NCBI GenBank assembly: GCA_015680685.1
Contig: MNCI01001978.1
Span: 153,341-217,340 of the forward strand
Length of the DNA: 64,000 bases
Direction: 5' to 3'
From: Gnetum montanum
Taxonomy: Eukaryota > Streptophyta > Gnetopsida > Gnetales > Gnetaceae
The position numbers and the translations under genes are program-made. Positions 35,902 through 47,200 of this stretch are shown piece after piece. Numbering within the stretch: the first letter of the stretch is position 1; each line of letters starts with the position of its first letter. Below the pieces are notes generated by a model. It made no database searches. It was not told the origin of the DNA and saw only the letters and a list, made by a program, of their open reading frames with translations.

Positions 35902-36923
35902 GATCACGAGGGACTGTTGGGCCAACCATTGGTCACAAGGGTCTATTTGGCCAACACTTGGTCACGAGGGACCGTTGCGCCAACACTTGGTCACGAGGGA
36001 CTGTTGGGCCAAGCCTTGGTCACGAGACACCGTTTGGCCAACAGTTGGTCATGAGGGACCGTTGGGCCAACAGTTGGTTAGGAGGGATCGTTGGGCCAAC
36101 CCTTGGTCATGAGGGACCGTTGGACCAAACCTTGGTCAAGAGGGACCATTGGGCCAACCCTTGGTCACGAGGGTCCGTTTGGCCAACACTTGGTCACGAG
36201 GAACTATTCTGCTAACACTTGGTCATGAGGGACCGTTGGGCCAACACTTGGTCATGAGGGTCCGTTGGGGCAACCCTTGGTCACAAAGGACCGTTTGGTG
36301 AACACTTGGTCACGAGGGATTGTTGGGCCAACCCTTGATCACGAGGGACCGTTTGGCTAATAGTTGGTCACGAGGGACTGCTGGCCAACACTTGGTCATG
36401 AGGGACCGCTGGGCCAACCCTTGGTCACGAGGGACCATTTGGCCAATAGTTGGTCATGAGGGACCGTTGGGCCAACCCTTGGTCATGAGGGACCCTTTGG
36501 CCAACCGTTGGTCATGAGGGACCATTGGGCCAACACTTGGTCATGAGGGACCGTTGGGCCCACACTTGGTCACGAGGGACTGTTGTGTAAACAGTTGGTC
36601 ACAAGGGACTGTTTGGCCAATAGTTGGTCACGAGGGACTGTTGGGCCAACCCTTGGTCATGAGGGACCATTGGGCCAACCCTTGGTCATGAGGGACCATT
36701 TGGCCAATCGTTGGTCACAAGGGATCGTTGGGTAAACACTTGGTCACGAGGGACCATTGGGCCAACCCTTGGTCATGAGGGACCATTTGGCCCATAGTTG
36801 GTTACGAGGGACCATTGGGAAAACAGTTGGTCACGAGGGACCATTGGATCAATGCTTGGTCACAAGGGACCGTTTGGCCAACACTTGGTTATGAGGGTCC
36901 GTTGGACCATCACTTGGTCATGT

Positions 36924-37011
36924 GAGAGCGCTCGTGCTAGTGCAGCTATGCGAGGTGCTCCCATGGAGAGAACTCTCGTGAGAGCACCGTGCGGTGCTCC
37001 CAGGGAGAATG
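36924..37011 (-). other. Representative type-B leader (promoter 11)
   Basis: Next to most type-B promoters, on the transcribed side, lies a conserved segment of about 90 bp: GAGCGCTCGTGC, CAGCTATGCGAGGTGCTCCC, ATGGAGAG, a near-palindrome CTCTCGTGAGAG and a GAGCACC/GGTGCTC hairpin, ending at GAGAATGCTACC. It differs completely from the type-A leader, so the two promoter classes would start different RNAs. Confidence 0.65.
36982..36999 (-). other. Promoter-proximal hairpin in the type-B leader
   Basis: GAGCACC, loop GTGC, GGTGCTC: a perfect 7-bp stem, 18-20 bases into the predicted type-B transcript. The same hairpin is present at 41660-41677 and, with small changes, beside most type-B modules. 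Confidence 0.7.
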
Positions 37012-37077
37012 CTACCTCTTCCCATATATGTTGATTGGGCTAGTTTTAGTCATACCATCCTGCACCCTTATAAATTT
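37012..37077 (-). promoter_or_regulatory. Spacer Pol I promoter module 11 (type B)
   Basis: Complete module, core TATATGGGAAGAGG (G-run broken by AA). Confidence 0.67.
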
Positions 37078-38007
37078 GGTCACGAGAGACCGTTGGGCCA
37101 ACCATTGGTCACGAGGGTCCATTTGGCCAACACTTGGTCACGAGGGGCCATTGCACTAACACTTCATCATGAGGGATGGTTGGGCCAAGCCTTGATCACG
37201 AGGGACCATTTGGCCAATAGTTGGTGACAAGGGACCGTTGGGCCAATACTTGATCACGAGGGATCGTTCCCTTGGTCATGAGGGACCGTTGGGCCAACCC
37301 TTGGTCATGAGGGTATGTTTGGCCAACACTTGGTCATGAGGAACTATTCTACCAACACTTGGTCACAAGGGACCATTGGGCCAACCCTTGGTCACGAAGG
37401 ATCATTTGGCCAGCCGTTGGTCATGAGGGACCGTTGGGCCAACCATTGGTCATGAGGGTCCGTTTGGCCAACACTTAGTCACGAGGAATCATTGCGCCAA
37501 TACTTGGTCATGAGGGACCATTGGACCAACCCTTGGTCATGAGGGACCATTGCACCAACACTTGGTCACGAGGGACCATTGTGCCAACACTTGGTCACAA
37601 GGGACCGCTTGGCCAACCCTTGGTCAAGAGGGTCCGTTGGACCAGCACTTGGTCACGAGGAACTGTTGGGCCAACCCTTGGTCACGAGGGATCGTTGGTC
37701 CAAGACATGGTCATGAGGGACCATTGGGTCCACCCTTGGTCACGAGGGTCCGTTTGGCCAACAGTTGGTCACGAGGGTCCATTGGGCCATCACTTGGTCA
37801 CGATGGTCTGTTGGGCCAACACTTGGTCATGAGGGACTATTGGTTCAATGCTTGGTCACGAGGGACCGTTTGGCCAAAACTTGGTCATGAGGGTTCGTTG
37901 GGCCATCACTTGGTCTCATGAGAGTGCTCGTGCTAGCGTAGCTATGTGAGGTTCTCCCATGGAGAGCACTCTCATGAGAGCACCATGCGGTGCTCCTAGG
38001 AAGAATG

Positions 38008-38073
38008 CTACCTCTCCCCATATATGCTGATTGGGCCAGTTTCAGCCATACAATCCTGCACCCTTAAAAATTT
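38008..38073 (-). promoter_or_regulatory. Spacer Pol I promoter module 12 (type B)
   Basis: Core TATATGGGGAGAGG intact; the upstream element has TTTTTAAGGGTG instead of TTTATAAGGGTG. The same change is in module 14, pointing to shared ancestry. Confidence 0.68.
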
Positions 38074-38487
38074 GGTCACGAGGGACCGTTGGGCCAAAAA
38101 TTGGTCACGAGGGACCGTTGGGCTAACCCTTGGTCACGAGGGTCTGTTTGGCCAACACTTTGTCATGAGGGACCATTTGGCCAACACTTGGTCATGAGGG
38201 ATCGTTGGGCCAACACTTGGTCACAAGGGACCATTGGGCCAACCCTTGGTCATGAGGGACCGTTTGGCCAACACTCGGCCATGAGGGACCATTGGGCAAC
38301 ACTTGGTCATGAGGGATCATATGGCCCATACTTGGTCGTGAGGGACGCTTTGGCCAACAATTGGTCATGAGGGACTGTTGGGCCAACACTTGGTCTCGTT
38401 AGAGCACTCGTGCTAGTGTAGCTATGTGAGGTGCTTCCATGGAGGGCACTCTTGTGGGAACACCATGTAGTGCTGCTAGGGAGAATG

Positions 38488-38553
38488 CTACCTCTCCCCA
38501 CATATGTTGATTGGGCTAGTTTCAGTCATACCATCCTGCACCCTTATAAATTT
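38488..38553 (-). promoter_or_regulatory. Spacer Pol I promoter module 13 (type B)
   Basis: Complete module; core TATGTGGGGAGAGG, TATA element changed. Shares this change and a variant leader (CACCATGTAGTGCTGC) with module 15. Confidence 0.64.
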
Positions 38554-39026
38554 GGTCACGAGGGACTGTTGGGCCAACACTTGGTCACGAGGGACGATTT
38601 GGCCAACACTTGGTCATACGGGTCTATGTGGGCAACGCTTGGTCATGAGGGATTTTTGGGCCAACCTTTGGTCATGAGGGATTGTTGGACCAACACTTGG
38701 TCACAAGGGACCGTTGGGCCAACACTTGGACACGAGGGTCCGTTGGGCCAACCCTTGGTCACGAGGGTCCGTTTGGCCAACAGTTGGTCATGAGGTTCCG
38801 TTGGGCCATCACTTGGTCACGATGGTCTGTTGGGCCAACAGTTTGTCATGCAGGACCATTGGTTCAATGCTTGGTCACGAGGGACCGTTTGGCCAACACT
38901 TGGTCATGAGGGTTCGTTGGGCCATCACTTGGTGTTGTGAGAGCGCTCGTGCTAGCATAGCTATGCGAGGTTCTCCCATGGAGAGAACTCTCATGAGAGC
39001 ACCGTGTGGTGCTCCCAGGGAGAATG

Positions 39027-39092
39027 CTACCTCTCCCCATATATGCTAATTGGGCCAGTTTCAGCCATACCATCCTGCACCCTTAAAAATTT
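39027..39092 (-). promoter_or_regulatory. Spacer Pol I promoter module 14 (type B)
   Basis: Core TATATGGGGAGAGG; upstream TTTTTAAGGGTG as in module 12. About 1.02 kb from module 12, with similar order of flanking units, so a 12-13 / 14-15 pair duplication is likely. Confidence 0.68.
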
Positions 39093-39623
39093 GATCACGA
39101 GGGACTGTTGGGCCAAAACTTAGTCACGAGGGACCGTTGGGCCAACCCTTGGTCACGAGGGTTTGTTTGGCCAACACTTTGTCATGAGGGACTGTTTGGC
39201 CAACACTTGGTCACAAGGGATCATTGGGCCAACACTTGGTCACGAGGGACCATTGGGCCAACCCTTGGTCATGAGGGATCATTGGGCCAACACTTGGTCA
39301 CGAGGGACCATTGGGCCAACCCTTGGTCATGAGGGACCATTTGGGCAACACTTGGTCATGAGGGACCATTAGGCCAACACTTGGTCATGAGGGATCGTAT
39401 GGCCCACACTTGGTCACGAGGGACGCTTTGGCCAACAATTGGTCATGAGGGACCGTTGGGCCAACACTTGGTCATGAGTGTTCGTCGGGCCAACCGTTCG
39501 TCACGATGCTTCGTTTGGCCAACACTTGGTCTCGTTAGAATGCTTGTGCCAGTGTAGCTATGCGAGGTGCTTCCATGGAGGGCACTCTCACGGGAGCACC
39601 ATGTAGTACTGCCAGGGAGAATG

Positions 39624-39689
39624 CTACCTCTCCCCACATATGTTGATTGGCCCAGTTTTAGTCATACCATCTTGCACCCTTATAAATTT
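39624..39689 (-). promoter_or_regulatory. Spacer Pol I promoter module 15 (type B)
   Basis: Core TATGTGGGGAGAGG like module 13. Confidence 0.64.
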
Positions 39690-40220
39690 GGTCACGAGGG
39701 ACCATTGGGCCAACACTTGATCACGAGGGACGATTTGGCCAACACTTGGTCACATGGGTCTGTTTGGCCAACACTTGGTCACATGGGTCCGTTTGGCCAA
39801 CACTTGGTCACGCAGGTCTATGTGGCCAACGCTTGGTCACGGGGGATTGTTGGGCCAACCCTTGGTCATGAGGGGTTGTTGGACCAACACTTGGTCATGA
39901 GGGACCGTTGGGCCAACACTTGGACACGAGGGTCCGTTGGGCCAACCCATGGTCACGAGGGTCCATTTGGCCAACAGTTGGTCACAAGGTTTCGTTGGGC
40001 CATCACTTGGTCACGATGGTCTGTTGGGCCAATAGTTGGTCATGAGGGACCTTTGGTTCAACGCTTGGTCATGAGGGACCATTTGGCCAACACTTGGTCA
40101 TGAGGATCCATTGGGCCAACACTTGGTCTCATGAGAGTGCTCGTGCCAATCCAGCTATGCAAGGTGCTCCCATTAAGAGCACTCTCGGGAGAGCACTGTG
40201 CAGTGCCCCTAGGGAGTACG

Positions 40221-40286
40221 CTACCTCTCTCCATATATGTTGATTGGGCCAGTTTTAGCTATACCATCCTGCACCCTTATAAATTT
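40221..40286 (-). promoter_or_regulatory. Spacer Pol I promoter module 16 (type B)
   Basis: Complete module, core TATATGGAGAGAGG (G-run interrupted). Confidence 0.64.
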
Positions 40287-40586
40287 GGTCATGAGGGACC
40301 GTTGAGCCAACACTGGATCACGAGTGACCGTTTGGCCCACACTCGGTCACAAGGGACCATTGGGCCAACAAGTTGATCATGAGGGACCTTTGGACCAACC
40401 CTTGGTCATGAGGGACCATTGGTTCAATTCTTGGTCACGAGGGACCATTTGGCCAACACCTAGTCACAAGGGTCTGTTGGGCCATGACTTGGTCCCATAA
40501 GAGTGCTCATGCCAGTGTAGCTATGCGAGGTGCTCCCATGGAGAGCTCTCTCGCGAGAGCACCGTGTGGTGCTCCCAGGGAGAATG

Positions 40587-40620
40587 CTACCTTTTCGATA
40601 TATGTTGATTGGGCCAGTTG
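40587..40620 (-). promoter_or_regulatory. Truncated promoter module 17
   Basis: Only the transcription-start half remains. The core is TATATCGAAAAGG, so the G-run is lost. The module runs from GATTGGGCCAGT straight into TGGGCCAACAC of the 29-bp satellite. The shared TGGGCCA at the joint suggests microhomology-driven deletion. Probably inactive. Confidence 0.7.
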
Positions 40621-40814
40621 GGCCAACACTTGTTCATGAGGGACCGTTGAGCCATCACTTGGTCACGAGGGACCACTGGGCCAACACTGGGTCATGAGTG
40701 TCCATTGGGCCATCACTTGGTCTAGTGAGAGCACTCATGCCAACGCAGCTATGCGAGGTGCTCCCATGGAGAGCACTCTCGTGAGAGCACCATGTTGTGC
40801 TTCCAGGGAGAATG

Positions 40815-40880
40815 CTACCTCTCCCCATATATGCTGATTGGGCCAAATTCATCCATACCATCCTGCACCCTTATAAATAT
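40815..40880 (-). promoter_or_regulatory. Spacer Pol I promoter module 18 (type B)
   Basis: Complete module, core TATATGGGGAGAGG; the upstream end reads ATATTTATAAGGG. Confidence 0.68.
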
Positions 40881-41208
40881 GGTCATGAGGGACCGTCGGG
40901 CCAACCCTTGGTTACGAGGATCCATTTGGCCAAAACTTGGTCACGAGGGACCGTTTGGTGAACACTTGGTCACAAGGGTCCATTGGGCCAACCCTTGGTC
41001 ATGATGGTCTGTTGGGCCAACACTTGGTCACGAGGGACTGTTGGTTCAACGCTTGGTCATGAGGGACCGTTTGGCCAACTCTTGGTCACGAGGGTCCGTT
41101 GGGCCATCACTTGGTCTTGTGAGAGTACTCGTGCCAACACAGCTATGCAAGGTGCTCCCATGGAGAGCACTCTCGCGAGAGCACTATGCAGTGCTCCCAA
41201 GGAGAATG

Positions 41209-41274
41209 CTACCTCTCCCCATATATGTTGATTGGGACAGTTTCATCCATACCATCCTGCACCCTTATAAATTT
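41209..41274 (-). promoter_or_regulatory. Spacer Pol I promoter module 19 (type B)
   Basis: Complete module, core TATATGGGGAGAGG. Its leader has the perfect palindrome CTCTCGCGAGAG at 41171-41182. Confidence 0.7.
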
Positions 41275-41689
41275 GGTCACAAGGGACCATTGGGCCAACA
41301 CTTGGTCACGAGGGTCTGTTGGGCAAACCCTTGGTCACGATGCTTCATTTGGCCAACACTTGGTGACAAGGGACCGTTGGGCTAACCCTTGGTCACAAGG
41401 GAATGTTTATTCAACAGTTGGTCACGATGGACTGTTGGGCCAACACTTGGTCACAAGGGACCGTTGCGCCAACACTTGGACACGAGGGTCCGTTGGGCCA
41501 ACCCTTGGGCATGAGGGATTGTTGGATCAATGCTTGATCATGAGGGACCATTTGGCCAACACTTGGTCATGAGGATTCGTTGGATCATCACTTGGTCACA
41601 TGAGAGCACTCGTGCCAATGTAGCTATGTGAGGTGCTCCCATGGAGAGCACTCTCGTGAGAGCACCATGCGGTGCTCCCAGGGAGAACA

Positions 41690-41755
41690 CTACCTCTCCC
41701 CATATATGCTGATTGGCCCAATTTCAGCTATACCATCCTGCACCCTTATAAATTT
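41690..41755 (-). promoter_or_regulatory. Spacer Pol I promoter module 20 (type B)
   Basis: Complete module, core TATATGGGGAGAGG; leader hairpin at 41660-41677. Confidence 0.7.
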
Positions 41756-42303
41756 GGTCACAAGGGACCATTGGGCCAACCCTTGGGCATGAGGGTCCGT
41801 TGCGCCAACACTTGGTCACGAGGGACCATTGCGCCAACACTTGGTCATGAGGGACCGTTGCGCCAACACTTGGTCACAAGGGATCGTTGGGCCAACACTT
41901 GGTCATGAGGGACTGTTGGGCCAACCCTTGGTCACAAGGGACCGTTTGGCCAACGCTTGGTCACAAGGGTCCATTGGGCCAACTCGTGGTCATGAGGGAC
42001 CATTGGGCCAACACTTGGTCACAAGGGTGTGTTTGGCGAACACTTGGTCACGAGGGACCATTTGGCCAACACTCGGTCATGAGGGACCGTTGGGCCAACT
42101 CTTGGTCATGAGGGAACGTTTGGCCAACACTTGGTCACGAGGGTTTGTTGGGCCAACCGTTCGTCATGATGCTCCATTTGGTCAACACTTGGTGACGAGG
42201 GTCCATTGGGCCAACACTTGGTCTTGTGCTAGTGCAGCTATGCGAGGTGCTCCCATGAAGATCACTCTTGCGGGAGCACCGTGAAGTGCTCCCAAGGAGA
42301 ACG

Positions 42304-42369
42304 CTACCTCTCCCCATATATGCTAATTGGGCTAGTTTCAGCCATACCATCCTACACCCTTATAAATTT
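42304..42369 (-). promoter_or_regulatory. Spacer Pol I promoter module 21 (type B)
   Basis: Complete module, core TATATGGGGAGAGG. Confidence 0.7.
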
Positions 42370-42871
42370 GGTCACGAGGGACCGTTGGGCCAACGCTTGG
42401 TCACAAGGGTCCATTGGGCCAACTCGTGGTCATGAGGGACCATTGGGCCAACACTTGGTCACAAGGGACCATTTGGCCAACACTTGGTCACAAGGGACCG
42501 TTGGGCCAACACTTGGCCATGAGGGACCATTGGGCCAACACTTGGTCACAAGGGAACATTGGACCAACATTTGGACACAAGGGTTTGTTGGGCCAACCCT
42601 TGGTCACGAGGGTCCATTTGGCCAATAGTTGGTCATGAGGTTCCGTTGGGCCATCACTTGGTCACAATGGTCTGTTGGACCAACACTTGGTCATGATGGA
42701 CCATTGGTTCAACGCTTGGTCACGAGGGACCGTTTGACCAACACATGGTCACAAGGGTCCGTTGGGCCAACACTTGGTCTCGTGAGAGTGCTCATGCCAA
42801 CACAGCTATGCGAGGTGCTTCCATGGAGAGCACTCTCAGGAGAGCACCATGCAGTGTGCCCAAGGAGAACG

Positions 42872-42937
42872 CTACATCTTCCCATATATGTTGATTGGTC
42901 CAATTTTAGCCATACTATCCTGCACCCTTATAAATTT
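42872..42937 (-). promoter_or_regulatory. Spacer Pol I promoter module 22 (type B)
   Basis: Complete length but altered core, TATATGGGAAGATG. Confidence 0.62.
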
Positions 42938-43309
42938 GGTCACAAGCGATCGTTGGGTCAACACTTGGTCACGAGGAACTATTGGTTCAATGCTTGGTCA
43001 CGAGGGTTCGTTTGGCCAACAGTTGGCCACGAGGGACTGTTGGGCCAACACTTAGTCATGAGGGACCGTTTGGCCAACCCTTGGTCACAAGGGACCATTG
43101 GGCCAGCACCTGGTCATGATGGTCTATTGGGCCAACACTTGGTCATGAGGGACCGTTGGTTCAACGCTTGGTCATGAGGGACCGTTTGGCCAACACTTGG
43201 TAATGAGGGTCCTTTGGGCCATCACTTGGTCTCATGAGAGCTCTTGTGCTAGTGCAGCTATGCAAAGTGCTCCCATGGAGAGCACCATGCAGTGCTCCCA
43301 GGGAGAATG

Positions 43310-43376
43310 CTACCTCTCCTCATATATGCCTGATTGGACTAGTTTTAGCCATACCATCCTATAGCCTTATAAATTT
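43310..43376 (-). promoter_or_regulatory. Spacer Pol I promoter module 23 (type B)
   Basis: 67 bp rather than 66 because of one inserted C between the TATA element and CAATCA; core TATATGAGGAGAGG. Confidence 0.6.
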
Positions 43377-43646
43377 GGTCACGAGGGTTCATTCGGCTAA
43401 TAGTTGATCACGAGGTTCCATTGGGCCATCACTTGGTCATGATGGTCTATTGGGCCAACACTTGGTCATGTGGGACCATTGGTTCAATGCTTGGTCACGA
43501 GGGAACGTTTGGCCAACACTTGGTTATGAGGGTCCATTAGGCCATCACTTGGTTTCGTGAGAGCGCTTATGGCAGCGTAGCTATGCGAGGTGCTCCCATG
43601 GAGACCACTCTCACAAGAGCACCGTGCGGTGCTCCCAAGGAGAATG

Positions 43647-43688
43647 CTACCTCTCCCCATATATGCCATCCTGCACCCTTATAAATTT
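43647..43688 (-). promoter_or_regulatory. Internally deleted promoter module 24
   Basis: The core TATATGGGGAGAGG and the TTTATAAGGGTG element are both present, but the 24 bp between them (the CAATC...GGCTGA part) are gone. If the spacing matters, this copy is dead. It is a natural deletion variant of the module. Confidence 0.68.
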
Positions 43689-44245
43689 GGTCAAGAGGGT
43701 TTGTTTGGCCAACACTTGGTTATGAGGGACCATTTGGCCAACCCTTGGTCACGAGGGACCATTGCACCAACACTTGGTCACAAGGGACCATTGGGCCAAC
43801 CCTTGGTCAGGAGGGACCGTTGCACCAACACTTGGTCACAAGGGACCATTGGGCCAGCACTTGGTCATGAGGGTCCATTGGGCCAACCCTTGGTCATGAG
43901 GGTTTGTTTGGCCAACTGTTGGTCATGAGGGACTGTTGGGCCAACACTTGGTCACGAGGGACCGTTGGGCCAACCCTTGGTCACAAGGGTCAGTTTGGCC
44001 AACACTTGGTCACGAGGGTCTGTTGGGCCAACCCTTGGTCACGAGGGACCATTGGGCCAACACTTGGGCAGGAGGGTCGATTGGGCCAACACTTGGTCAT
44101 GAGGATTCTTTGGACCAACCCTTGGTCACGATGGTCCGTTGGGCCAACCCCTGGTCACAAGGGACCATTGGGCCAACACTTGGGCACAAGGGTCGGTTGG
44201 GCCAACACTTGGTCACGAGGGATCGTTGGGCCAACACTTGGGCAT

Positions 44246-47200
44246 GAGACATAGCATGGTAGAGACAAGACAAGGGATTTTTGAGACATGCACCTCAAAC
44301 ATCCCTCCCATTGCTCCTAATCCTTGGAGAACTTATGATCGAGTTCGAGAATGCGCTCAAACTCCGCAAGCTACTCCAAGGGAAGGCACAACCTGTGTTC
44401 TTGAATCCACGAAAAGATATTTTTTGAGATGCCACGACAATGAAACGGTCATCCAAATCAATAAAATCCTCAAACTATAATCAATAGTGATGTACCTGCA
44501 AGTGCATGGAGAACAAGAGAGGCTAGATCACTCTTCATTTCTCGACTCATGCAAGTGAACTCGCCACTAACACCCATGCACTACTAGGCAATCGAATCGA
44601 TGAATAGGCAGAGACAGCATGCACCCAATGCTACCCCATGGGGGCGTCCAGATGCTCTGCCACCTCCACCACACCAAGTCAATGCTACCGTTCACACAAA
44701 CTCAATCCATATCATTTTTAGATTGGATAGTTCAATCCCTTGGAGCCATCAGTGCCAGCTTCGATCTCACAGTGTCAGTCAACGCTCACACCTAAGCATG
44801 AAGAAACAAGCCTCCAAGGATGCACATTTTAGCATTACCTGAATTTGCCATTAGGTGACTGCACAACAGAAAACTCCTTTGTGAAATCCAGAGATAGCAT
44901 GGCGCAGCCAAGATAAGGGATTTTCGAGACATGTGCCTCAAACATCCCTCCCACTACTCCTAACCCTTGAAGAACTTGCGATCGAGTTCAAGAGTGCACT
45001 CAAACTCTGCAAACTACTCCAAGGAAAGGCACAACCTGTGTGCTTGAATCCACGAAGGACTATTTTCAAGATGCGATGACCACGAAATGGGCACCTGTTT
45101 CAATAAAATCCTCCAACCACAATCAACAGTGAGACACCTGCAAGTGCATGGAGAATAAAAAAGACCAGAGCGCTCTTCATTTCTCAACTCGTGCAAGTAA
45201 AATCGCCACTACCACCCATGCACTACTAGGCAATCTAATTGGTGAATAGGCAAAGACAGCATGCACCCGACGCTACCCCATGGGGATGTCTAGATGCTCT
45301 ACCACCTCCACCGCACCAAATCATTGTTACCGTTTGCACGAACTCAATCCATGTCATTTCTAGATGGAAAGGTTCAATCCCGTGGAGCCATCAGTGCTGG
45401 TCTTGATCTCACAGTGTCAGCCAATGCTCACACCCACGCATGAAGAAATGAGCCTCCAAGGATGCACATTTCAACATTACCCAATTTCACCATCAGGTGA
45501 CCGCACAATAGAAAAATCCTTCGTGAAAATCAAAGACACAACGTGGCGTAGCCAAGATAAACGATTTTTGAGACATGCACCTCAAACATCCCTCCCGCTA
45601 CTCCTAACCCTTGAAGAACTTGCAATCGAGTTTGAGAATACACTCAGACTCTGCAAGCTACTCCAAGGAAAGGCACAACTTGTGTTCTTGAATCCACGAA
45701 AGGCTATTTTCGAGATGCCATGACCACAAAATGGTCACCCGAATCAATAAAATCCTGAAATCGCAATCAATAGTGAGGCACCTACAAGTGCATGGAGAAA
45801 AAAAGAGACTAGATCACTCTTCATTTCTCAGCTCGTGCAAGTGAACTTGCCACTACCATCCATGTGCTACTAGGCAATTGAAACGGTGAACAAGTAGAGA
45901 CAACATGCACCCGATGCTACCCCATGGGGGCGTCCAGATGCTCTGCCACCTCCACTACACCAAATCAATGTTACCATTCTCATGAACTCAATCCATATCA
46001 TTTCTAGATGGGATGGTTCAATCCTGTGGATCCATCAGTGTCGGCCCCGATCTCGCAGCGTCAGCCAATGCTCACACCCACGCATGAAGAAACGAGCCTC
46101 CAAGGATGTGCGTTTCAGCATTACCCGAATTCGCCGTTAGGTGACTGCACAACAAAAAAACTCCATCATGAAAATCAAAGACATAGCATGGCGTAGCCAA
46201 GACAAGGGATTTTCAAGACATGCACCTCAAACATCCCTCCCACTGCTCCTAACCCTTGAAGAACTTGCAATCAAGTTCAAGAATGCACTCAAACTCTGCA
46301 AGCTACTCCAAGCGAAGGCACAACCTGTGTTCTTGAATCCACGAAAGGCTATTTTCGAGATGCTACGACCACAAAACGGTCACCCAAATCAATAAAATCC
46401 TCCAACCGTAATCAACAGCGAGGCACTTGCAAGTGCATGGAGAACAAGAGAGGCTAGATTGCTCTTCATTTCTCGGCTTGTGCAAGTGAACTCGCCACTA
46501 CCACCCATGCACTACTAGGCAATTGAATCGGTGAATAGGCAGAGACAACATGCACTTGATGCTACCCCGTGGGGGCATCCAGACACTCTGGCACCTCCAC
46601 CACACCAAATCAATGCTACCATTCGCATGAACTCAATCCATATAATTTTCAGATGGGATGGTTCAATCCCATGGAGCCATCAGTGCCAGCTCCGATCTCG
46701 CAAAGTCAGCCAACACTCACACCCAAGCATGATGAAACAAGCCTCCAAGGATGCACATTGCAGCATTACCCAAATTCATCATCAGGTGACCACATAACAG
46801 AGAACTCCTTCGTGAAACCCAAAGACACAGCGTGGCGTAGCCAAGACAAGGGATTTTTGAGACATGCACCTCGAACATCCCTTCCACTACTCCTAACCCT
46901 TGAAGAACTTGTGATCGAGTTCGAGAGTGTGCTCAAACTCCACAAGCTACTCCAAGGGAAGGCACAACATGTGTGCTTGAATCCACAAAGAATTATTTTC
47001 GAGATGCGATGACCACGAAACAGTCACCCGAATTAATAAAATCCTCCAACCGCAAAAAATAGTGAGGCACCTGCAAGTCCATGGAGAACAAAAGAGACCA
47101 GAGCACTCTTCATTTCTCAGCTCGTGCAAGTGAACTCGCCACTACCACCCATGCGCTACTAGGCAATCAAATCAGTGAATAGGTAGAGACAACATGCATT

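Larger units (their letters stand above)
34870..44245. repeat. 29-bp satellite with interspersed promoter modules
   Basis: Unit TTGGTCACGAGGGACCGTTG followed by GGCCAACAC. The TTGGTC start recurs at exactly 29 bp where phase is clean (41841, 41870, 41899). Every unit contains a dyad, GTTGGGCCAAC, or in the other common variant the perfect palindrome TTGGCCAA, plus the inverted pair GGTC/GACC. The array is broken every 0.2-1.2 kb by a block of about 90 bp of leader plus the 66-bp promoter module. Variation concentrates at CpG: CACGAG alternates with CATGAG and CACAAG. Pseudo-ORFs of about 29 residues per three units occur in several frames and are artefacts. Confidence 0.93.

Noticed and set aside
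34870-44245. CRISPR-like array of 29-bp repeats
   Set aside because: The units are directly adjacent with no unique spacers, and the context is plant rDNA.
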